A program made the translations under genes and the position numbers. Shown here in pieces: positions 1-5,034 of a DNA stretch of 9,338 bases; positions within the stretch are counted from its first letter, which is position 1, and every line of letters starts with the position of its first letter. The notes under the pieces are model-generated. The model searched no databases. It had not been told where the DNA came from and worked only from the letters and a program-made list of their open reading frames with translations. Origin of the DNA: Anaerolineaceae bacterium UBA5224 (GTDB lineage: Bacteria > Chloroflexota > Anaerolineae > Anaerolineales > Anaerolineaceae); contig DHUW01000047.1 of assembly GCA_002409365.1 (NCBI GenBank), positions 11,093 to 20,430 on the forward strand, read 5' to 3'.

Positions 1-807
1 GCAGCCGCGCATGATCTCAACAGACATGCGGTCGTGGACGATCTCAACATTCGGCACCAGGAACCTGGAAGGGTGAGTCGGCAAGTTTGCCACGATGCGT
101 TTTGTGACCCTTGGGGGAACGTTAGGCAGGTTGGGATCGAAGCTGGCAATCGTTCCATCCGGGTGATAGGTCACGTCATACAGAGATGGAACATAAACCC
201 CAGGGATTTGCGCTAATTTAAGCAGTAGTTCGCTTCTGGGTCCGGCTGTCTTTTTCCAATAACGAACAGTGTTTGAGATCTCTACGGAAACTTCTTCGCC
301 TTCACCAATCGCAAAAGCATCGAAAAAATCTGCCATTGGTTCAGGGTTGAAACACGCTTGCCCTCCACCCAGGATGAGCGGATCGCTTTCGCCGCGTTCA
401 CTTGCCCTGACATTTATGCCTGCCAGATCAAGGATATTCAATACGTTGGTGTAGATCGATTCATAAGGCAATGTGAAGCCGAGAATGTCAAAATCCTTTA
501 GGCTTTGTTTGGATTCGAGCGAAAACAACGAGATATTGTTCTTCCGCATCTGTATTTCCATATCAACCCAGGGAGCAAAACTGCGCTCTGCGAGGACTTT
601 CTCTTCAGCGTTGAGAATTTGGTAAAGAATCGCCAAACCAAGGTTCGCTGCTCCGATGTCGTAGATATCTGGGAAGACCAGGCACCAGCGCACATCCACT
701 GAGTCCCAGTCTTTGATGATCTGGTTATGTTCTCCGCCGACGTAACGCCCGGGTTTCTCTACCGAATAGAGTATTTTTTCAATCAAACTGATATTACTTT
801 TTGGCAC
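1..807 (-). CDS. B12-binding-domain radical SAM protein (TIGR03960-like), N-terminal part, runs off the window
   Basis: This is a partial gene of 269 visible codons, open to the left edge with no stop. I translated it by hand on the reverse strand from a GTG at 805-807. An AGGA ribosome site overlaps the stop of the upstream DUF503 gene and sits six bases before this GTG. The visible part resembles the N-terminal B12-binding-like domain of the TIGR03960 family. Seen are FPDIYDIGAANLGLAILYQI (about 44-63), ERSFAPWVDME (74-84), SLESKQSLKDFDILGFTLPY (96-115), LGGGQACFNPEPMADFFDAF (146-165) and the GEGEE segment (168-172). The last residues, VEIMRGC, lead into the family's usual CxxxCxxC cluster, so residue 269 should be its first cysteine; the rest lies outside the window. 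The family probably uses S-adenosylmethionine radical chemistry, but its substrate is not established. It is the third gene of a tight minus-strand operon. The family call is confident and the exact role is unknown. Confidence 0.88.
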   Translation of the reverse strand, partial: MPKSNISLIEKILYSVEKPGRYVGGEHNQIIKDWDSVDVRWCLVFPDIYDIGAANLGLAILYQILNAEEKVLAERSFAPWVDMEIQMRKNNISLFSLESKQSLKDFDILGFTLPYESIYTNVLNILDLAGINVRASERGESDPLILGGGQACFNPEPMADFFDAFAIGEGEEVSVEISNTVRYWKKTAGPRSELLLKLAQIPGVYVPSLYDVTYHPDGTIASFDPNLPNVPPRVTKRIVANLPTHPSRFLVPNVEIVHDRMSVEIMRGC

Positions 808-815
808 AAAACATC

Positions 816-1100
816 CTATAGATAAATTTCTTTTTCAAAAACAAACAGATCCAAATTTGGAAAATCACGCTCAATCACATCAGACACAAGCTGCAGGTCT
901 TGCTCGAGCAGGACCGTGTTGGACCTGACCATGGTCATTTCAAGCTCGATCAGGTGATGATTGTCCTGGTTTGCTTTTTCAATAACCGAAAGATTATACT
1001 TTTTTAAACTGGTAAGTAAAGCCGATAAAATTGAGCGCTTCTCTTTCAGGCTCTCACAACGATCAATTTTTAGTTTCAACTTACTGTAAGCATAAGGCAC
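816..1100 (-). CDS. DUF503 family (YlxP-like) small protein
   Basis: A 94-residue protein of the usual DUF503 length. The family hallmark SLKEKRS is at residues 17-23, followed by the typical NQDNHHLIELEMTMV stretch (44-58), where relatives have a similar D-x-W/H-x-x-A/E-L pattern. The C-terminal end, FEKEIYL, also matches relatives, which finish near a V-x-R/K-E-I segment. The start is a GTG at 1098-1100; SLKEKR lies the usual distance from it. No clear Shine-Dalgarno precedes it, and the GTG comes just three bases after the FAH stop codon in the same frame, so translation is probably coupled to FAH. The radical SAM gene begins eight bases beyond its stop. DUF503 proteins are small cytoplasmic proteins of unknown biochemical function; in Bacillus the relative ylxP lies among translation genes. 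I do not assign a function. Confidence 0.88.
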   Translation of the reverse strand: MPYAYSKLKLKIDRCESLKEKRSILSALLTSLKKYNLSVIEKANQDNHHLIELEMTMVRSNTVLLEQDLQLVSDVIERDFPNLDLFVFEKEIYL

Positions 1101-1103
1101 GAT

Positions 1104-1868
1104 TCAGGCTGCTTTCTGCACAGGATTCAAAAGAGTTCCCAATCCATCAATAGTAACGGTCACCAGATCTCCATCGACCAACGGACCGACCCCTGCAGGC
1201 GTGCCGGTGAGAATGACATCGCCTGGCATGAGTGTCATGATCGAGCTGATGTAGATCATCAGCTTTTGGGAGTTGAAGGTCATATCCTTGGTTGAGCCCA
1301 TCTGGCGCAAGGCATGGTTCACATGACAACTGATCATGGCATCGCTGGGGTTAAACTCGGTATCAATCCAGGGACCAAGGGGGCAGAAGGTGTCAAAACC
1401 CTTGGCACGCGTCCATTGCCCATCAACCTTTTGCAAATCGCGGGCTGTCACATCATTGGCGATGGTGTATCCAAAAATCGCTTCGTTCACATTTTCCTGG
1501 GTTAGGTTCTTGGAGACTTTTCCAACCACGATCGCCAACTCTGCTTCGTGTTCCACCTGTTTGGATTGCCCTGGAATCAAAATTGGTTCACCACTGGTGA
1601 TCAAGGATGACGGAGGTTTCATAAAAATCATGGGGTAGGCTGGCAACTCGTTGTGCATTTCAGCGGCATGTTCGGCGTAGTTTCTGCCAACAGCAAGGAT
1701 CTTGCTGGGTTGGCAAGGCAGCAGAAGTTCCAACTCTGAAAGAAGCATGGTTGCTTCAAACCGGCGAAATTCGCCGAAAGGATCACCCTGGATGAGTCCA
1801 ACTTTTTCCTGGTAGATCCAACCAAATTGAACCTGACCATTTTTGTCTTTAAATCGTATTATTCTCAT
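1104..1868 (-). CDS. Fumarylacetoacetate hydrolase (FAH) family protein
   Basis: A 254-residue protein of typical length for the bacterial FAH superfamily, which cleaves or rearranges beta-dicarbonyl acids with a divalent metal (acylpyruvases, fumarylpyruvate hydrolase, oxaloacetate decarboxylase, HpcE-type isomerases/decarboxylases). A short N-terminal region (1-50) is followed by the catalytic fold. Visible landmarks are GRNYAEHAAEM (61-71), FMKPPSSL (82-89), the metal-site segment VEHEAELAIVVGK with E108 and E110, YTIANDVTARDLQ with D139, the RAKGFDTFCPLGPW loop (154-167) and TGTPAGVGPL (221-230). All expected metal ligands (E108, E110, D139) are present, so an active enzyme is likely. The substrate cannot be read from the sequence. 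It heads the operon FAH-DUF503-radical SAM. The ATG at 1866-1868 has no Shine-Dalgarno; a TATTAT hexamer ends ten bases upstream, suggesting a nearly leaderless message. Confidence 0.94.
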   Translation of the reverse strand: MRIIRFKDKNGQVQFGWIYQEKVGLIQGDPFGEFRRFEATMLLSELELLLPCQPSKILAVGRNYAEHAAEMHNELPAYPMIFMKPPSSLITSGEPILIPGQSKQVEHEAELAIVVGKVSKNLTQENVNEAIFGYTIANDVTARDLQKVDGQWTRAKGFDTFCPLGPWIDTEFNPSDAMISCHVNHALRQMGSTKDMTFNSQKLMIYISSIMTLMPGDVILTGTPAGVGPLVDGDLVTVTIDGLGTLLNPVQKAA

Positions 1869-1876
1869 TTTTCGCT

Positions 1877-1882
1877 TATAAT
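1877..1882 (+). promoter_or_regulatory. Candidate -10 element (TATAAT) for tRNA-Val
   Basis: A perfect TATAAT lies nine bases before the first base of the mature tRNA, which would place the start of transcription about three bases before the tRNA 5' end. No good -35 hexamer is seen at 16-18 bases upstream. The core promoter lies across the first codons of the divergent FAH gene. Confidence 0.55.
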
Positions 1883-1883
1883 A
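1878..1883 (-). promoter_or_regulatory. Candidate -10 element for the FAH operon
   Basis: The minus strand reads TATTAT, then nine bases, then the FAH ATG. Transcription would start about three bases before the ATG. No convincing -35 is visible; it would fall inside the tRNA gene. It overlaps the tRNA -10 candidate on the other strand. Inferred from spacing only. Confidence 0.4.
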
Positions 1884-1891
1884 TTCTTTCC

Positions 1892-1965
1892 GGGCGGATA
1901 GCTCAGTTGGTCAGAGCGCATCTTTTACACAGATGAGGTCGCAGGTTCGAGCCCTGTTCTGCCCA
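1892..1965 (+). tRNA. tRNA-Val, anticodon UAC
   Basis: A complete 74-base cloverleaf can be folded by eye. The acceptor stem is GGGCGGA with TCTGCCC (one G-U pair), and the D stem is GCTC/GAGC. The anticodon stem is CATCT/AGATG with loop TTTACAC, giving anticodon TAC at 1926-1928, which reads valine GUA and other GUN codons. The variable loop is AGGTC. The T stem is GCAGG/CCTGT (one G-U) with loop TTCGAGC. The discriminator base is A at 1965. The 3' CCA is not encoded and must be added after transcription. The gene is on the plus strand between two minus-strand operons, divergent from FAH and convergent with the nuclease gene. All stems are intact, so it looks functional. Confidence 0.96.
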
Positions 1966-1985
1966 TAATCTATTTAAGTTTACAC

Positions 1986-2810
1986 TTATCCCCAGAAATC
2001 GAAAGCGTTTCCGGGGATTTTTGTTAATCCTTCTAGAAGATCTACCTCTTCTACTTCTTCAGCGCTGCTTTCATCACTTCCGTGTCTGCAATAAGAGCGA
2101 TATTCACACCAGGCACACTTCTGCTCATCTGGCGTGGAAACAAATTCTTCTGCCTGGAGACTTCGGATCAGATCGATCAAGGTTGTAATTTCCAGTTGGT
2201 ATTTCTGCCAGTCAGCGTGGGTACTTTTGATCTCAATGGTTTTATCAGGGAAGTTCGCCTCCCAGTAAACTAAAGTCAATTTTGTTGATTCGTTATCCAT
2301 GAAATGGAGATCAAAAACGCGGGAAATAACCAGGGGGTAAAACTTACTTTGCATTTGCTTTTGAAGAGTGGAAGCCTTCGGCAAGTGTCTGGAGGTTTTC
2401 CAATCATAAATCTTAATCTCTTCATCCTCAATTTGGAGCAGATCGACCTTTGCACTTAAAGGATAGCCTTCAATTTTTGTTGTGAAAGTTTCTTCAGGCG
2501 CGATCTTACCGCTGAGAGTTGACATCGGGCTTGCCAGGAAATTCTCAAACCAGGCTGCAACCCGTGTGTCGGGGTCGGCATCAGCGATTTTACGCAAAAG
2601 AGCCGGCTCAATATTGAGGAAATGTTGATGAACCAGGTTATGAAGACGAACGCCTGCGTCCCTGTCTTGTATGTACTGCTGGTCACTCACCAATTGGGCT
2701 GGCCAGATCAATTTCTTAATATACCGCAGATAGAAACGCCGCCGGCAAAAAGAAAAGGTTTGCAAGTTGCTTTGTGAGAAAGTGAAATCAGGAGAAATGA
2801 GATCAGCCAT
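1986..2810 (-). CDS. Stand-alone PD-(D/E)XK (RecB/AddB/Cas4-type) nuclease with Fe-S cysteines
   Basis: A 274-residue protein of the PDDEXK_1 / RecB-like exonuclease family. All nuclease motifs are visible: GVRLH with H57, AKVD with D123, IYDWK with D136 and K138, and the QxxxY motif at Q154-Y158. Four cysteines, C22 in the N-terminal SFCRRRF segment and C232, C235, C241 (C-x2-C-x5-C), have the spacing of the [4Fe-4S] staple in AddB and Cas4 nucleases. A short acidic tail (about 245-260) follows. It probably degrades or nicks single strands exposed by the partner helicase. The ATG overlaps the helicase stop by eight bases and has only a weak ribosome site, so translational coupling is likely. 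In AddAB this domain is fused to the C-terminus of the helicase subunits; here it is separate. Cas4 is the main alternative, but no cas genes are nearby. The family is firm and the complex role is inferred. Confidence 0.93.
   Translation of the reverse strand: MADLISPDFTFSQSNLQTFSFCRRRFYLRYIKKLIWPAQLVSDQQYIQDRDAGVRLHNLVHQHFLNIEPALLRKIADADPDTRVAAWFENFLASPMSTLSGKIAPEETFTTKIEGYPLSAKVDLLQIEDEEIKIYDWKTSRHLPKASTLQKQMQSKFYPLVISRVFDLHFMDNESTKLTLVYWEANFPDKTIEIKSTHADWQKYQLEITTLIDLIRSLQAEEFVSTPDEQKCAWCEYRSYCRHGSDESSAEEVEEVDLLEGLTKIPGNAFDFWG
1988..2022 (+). terminator. Intrinsic terminator candidate for tRNA-Val, inside the nuclease 3' end
   Basis: ATCCCC (1988-1993) pairs with GGGGAT (2013-2018). GAAA (1995-1998) pairs with TTTC (2008-2011) after an A/C mismatch, and a CG/CG pair closes an AAAG loop. 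A run of five T (2018-2022) follows on the plus strand. The minus strand has no T run after the hairpin, so it should work only for plus-strand transcripts, i.e. the tRNA ending 22 bases earlier. It overlaps the last codons and stop of the convergent nuclease gene. Confidence 0.7.
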
Positions 2811-5034
2811 TGTTTACCAACTTTGAAAGGTACTGAAAAGGCAGTGAAGCGCGTTGTGAATTGTAGGTTCCAGTGTTCCAACTGATCGTCAGTGATTTTT
2901 TCGCGCGAGTTATCCCAACGTAAAAAAGGCGCAGGCGTTCCCGGGCGACATCATCGCGGGCGTTTTGTTTATCATAGGAGCGCATCATAATCCCACCGGC
3001 ACTTTCGACCTGCAATGCTTCCAAGTCATAGAACAGTTCGGCTTCTAAATTCCGTCCGCCGGCGATGAACCTTTTTTCTGAGGCATAGGTCTCATTCGGT
3101 TCTCCACCAGGATAATCGTAATTGTTGGCAGAACTGAGGAAAACCTTGTCCCATTCGAGACCTTTCGACTGATGCGCGGTTGCTACGATCACCTTGCCGC
3201 GGTAGTTGTTCGGATCAAAGCCATCTTCTTTTTGGCTGAAAGCATTGAAACCACGGCTATTCCTGGAAATCCCCGCCAGCTCATTCAACACCTCCATCTC
3301 GGACCAGTGTGGGTTATTATCCAACAGTGTTTTGATGAACCCCGATATCTTGTGAATAATGGCTAGTTCAGTGTCATCCAGCACAAGGTCCTGGGCAACC
3401 ACTAAAACCAATTGGTCTAGCGGCAAGATCCTGGCTGCATGCCAGCGTTGCATAGCCTGGCGAAAGCTCATCAACATCTCGAGAGAAGTCTGATTTAAGC
3501 CCTCATTTTCCAATTCCTCAAGCCAATCTGTATTCTCGGGATAGAGGTAATTTTCTGTGTATTTCAAATCCTGAATGAGTTTGCTTGTTGACATGACCAG
3601 TGCTGATATCTCGGGGTCATCTTTGTGGTGGCGGTAAAACACTTCAAAACAGCGTGCCAGGTGCCCGGCATTCAGCGGATCAAAAAGGGATTTCAATATC
3701 AAGACGATTGCTCCTGCAGAAAGACGGGTCTGTTCCGGGACTTTCATGAGTACATCACTGACATCAATGTTTTCATCTTTTAAAAATTTGACAATATCAG
3801 AGGCACGTTTGTTCAGGAAAGTCAGGATTGCCACTGTGCTGTCCGGATTTTCTGTAAGCCAGGATTTCACCTCTCTGCCGAGAAAAATTAGTTCCTGGTC
3901 CGAGGTCATCGTTCGATCCTCAATGTGGATACTTTCAGGATGATTTTTCGGGTTTTCCTGCGGGTCCCCAGGTTGGGTGGGCTGAATGTAGGGCTCAGAT
4001 AGGGCATCACGGATGGCAAAGTTGGGGTGCGAATCTTGCACCCAGTCGATCATTGCATTTGCCAGGTCGATAATGCAAGGAGCGGAACGACCGGAGACCG
4101 GGAGATCCACAGAGCGGACATCCTCCCTCAAAATAAACGATTTGAGCAAATTTGGGTCCGCCGTGGTGAAGCTCTCGTAAATAGCCTGGTTTGGATCACC
4201 AACCCTTACCCAGTTTCCGCTATCGCCTACCAACGTGTCCAGGATCGCTTGCTGTGATTTGCTGGAATCCTGGGATTCATCTTCGAGAATGTAAGGCCAG
4301 CGGTGGCGCAGTTGTTTGGTGAGGTCCGGGTCAAGCCGCAGGCATTCGAGGGCGTAACGGATCATATCGTCAAAGTCAATCGCACCTCGGTAATTTAGGG
4401 CAGCCTGGTATCCCCGATAAATGCCGAGGCAAATGGACATGAGCGGGTTGGATTCAGGATCAGAGAGCCAATTCTCCAACTGGCTGATGCTGATTTGCTT
4501 GTCTTTGACCGTCTTTATCCAATTCTTTGATAATCCTGATAGGTAATCGCGGAAATCTGTCTTGATTAACTTTTCGCGTTTCTTTTCGTTCAGGTCTTCA
4601 CTGAGCAGGCTTGTCAGAAACCCGAAATGATTTTCCATCGACTGGTCAACAAGGTCGCTCAAAATTTCATTTGATTCAGCTTCATCAATGATGCTAAACT
4701 CGTTGGAAAGGCCGACAAGTTCCGGGCGTTCATGGATGATATCGGTAGCCAGACCGTGTAATGTCCGCACGCGGTACCCAAACCCTTCAATCAATCCGCT
4801 GGCACGCAGCTGCTCACCTATTCGATTGGAGAAGTTATCGGCTGCTGAATTCGAAAAAGTGACCACCAGAATTTCCTGGTCAGGCTCCAGGTCGGTCGAG
4901 AGGATCAGTTTCACCGCCAGGTTGGAAAGGGTCCAGGTTTTCCCGCTTCCTGGCACCGCGGAAATTCCCATCAAACCCTCGCGATAGGTCAAGATCTCTT
5001 GTTGCGAAGGGCGTAAAAGTGGTTTATCGCTCAT
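2803..5034 (-). CDS. UvrD/PcrA/AddA-type superfamily 1 DNA helicase
   Basis: A 743-residue ATP-dependent DNA helicase, expected to move 3' to 5' like its family. Motifs in order: Q motif RPSQQEIL (8-15), Walker A AVPGSGKT with K32, motif Ia VVTFSNSAADNF (57-68), Ib RTLHGLA (90-96), the IDFDDMI segment (219-225), Walker B EDESQD with D252/E253, motif III GDPNQAIY (279-286), motif IV with R316, motif V TAHQSKGLEWD (619-629) and motif VI LFYVGITRAKK with R710. A Pro-rich linker (about 350-366) lies between the two halves. It ends soon after motif VI, so the C-terminal nuclease domain of AddA/AdnB is absent; the next gene supplies a nuclease. Odd points are SGRS in place of the usual NYRS in motif IV and a long gap between motifs V and VI. 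The ATG at 5032-5034 has GGAG five bases upstream and overlaps the preceding gene by 11 bases. It is probably the active motor of a resection complex; a free-standing UvrD-like repair helicase is the alternative. Confidence 0.94.
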   Translation of the reverse strand: MSDKPLLRPSQQEILTYREGLMGISAVPGSGKTWTLSNLAVKLILSTDLEPDQEILVVTFSNSAADNFSNRIGEQLRASGLIEGFGYRVRTLHGLATDIIHERPELVGLSNEFSIIDEAESNEILSDLVDQSMENHFGFLTSLLSEDLNEKKREKLIKTDFRDYLSGLSKNWIKTVKDKQISISQLENWLSDPESNPLMSICLGIYRGYQAALNYRGAIDFDDMIRYALECLRLDPDLTKQLRHRWPYILEDESQDSSKSQQAILDTLVGDSGNWVRVGDPNQAIYESFTTADPNLLKSFILREDVRSVDLPVSGRSAPCIIDLANAMIDWVQDSHPNFAIRDALSEPYIQPTQPGDPQENPKNHPESIHIEDRTMTSDQELIFLGREVKSWLTENPDSTVAILTFLNKRASDIVKFLKDENIDVSDVLMKVPEQTRLSAGAIVLILKSLFDPLNAGHLARCFEVFYRHHKDDPEISALVMSTSKLIQDLKYTENYLYPENTDWLEELENEGLNQTSLEMLMSFRQAMQRWHAARILPLDQLVLVVAQDLVLDDTELAIIHKISGFIKTLLDNNPHWSEMEVLNELAGISRNSRGFNAFSQKEDGFDPNNYRGKVIVATAHQSKGLEWDKVFLSSANNYDYPGGEPNETYASEKRFIAGGRNLEAELFYDLEALQVESAGGIMMRSYDKQNARDDVARERLRLFYVGITRAKKSLTISWNTGTYNSQRASLPFQYLSKLVNNG

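Noticed and set aside
1336..1638. A 100-codon open frame on the plus strand opposite FAH
   Set aside because: The minus-strand FAH protein has all family motifs through this stretch; the plus frame shows none.
1892..1965. tRNA-Val as an integration site for a mobile element
   Set aside because: No integrase gene and no obvious direct repeat of the tRNA 3' end were noticed in the window; the flanking genes look native.
1986..2810. The nuclease as Cas4 of a CRISPR system, or the three genes as an anti-phage system
   Set aside because: There are no cas genes, repeat arrays or mobile-element context. The overlapping pair of helicase-fold proteins points better to an AddAB-like repair complex, although a defence role is not excluded.
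5024..5034. A frameshift splitting one large AddA/B-type protein
   Set aside because: Each reading frame has its own start, and the helicase start has a proper GGAG site with its own complete N-terminal Q motif and Walker A. The overlap is a normal coupled gene junction.
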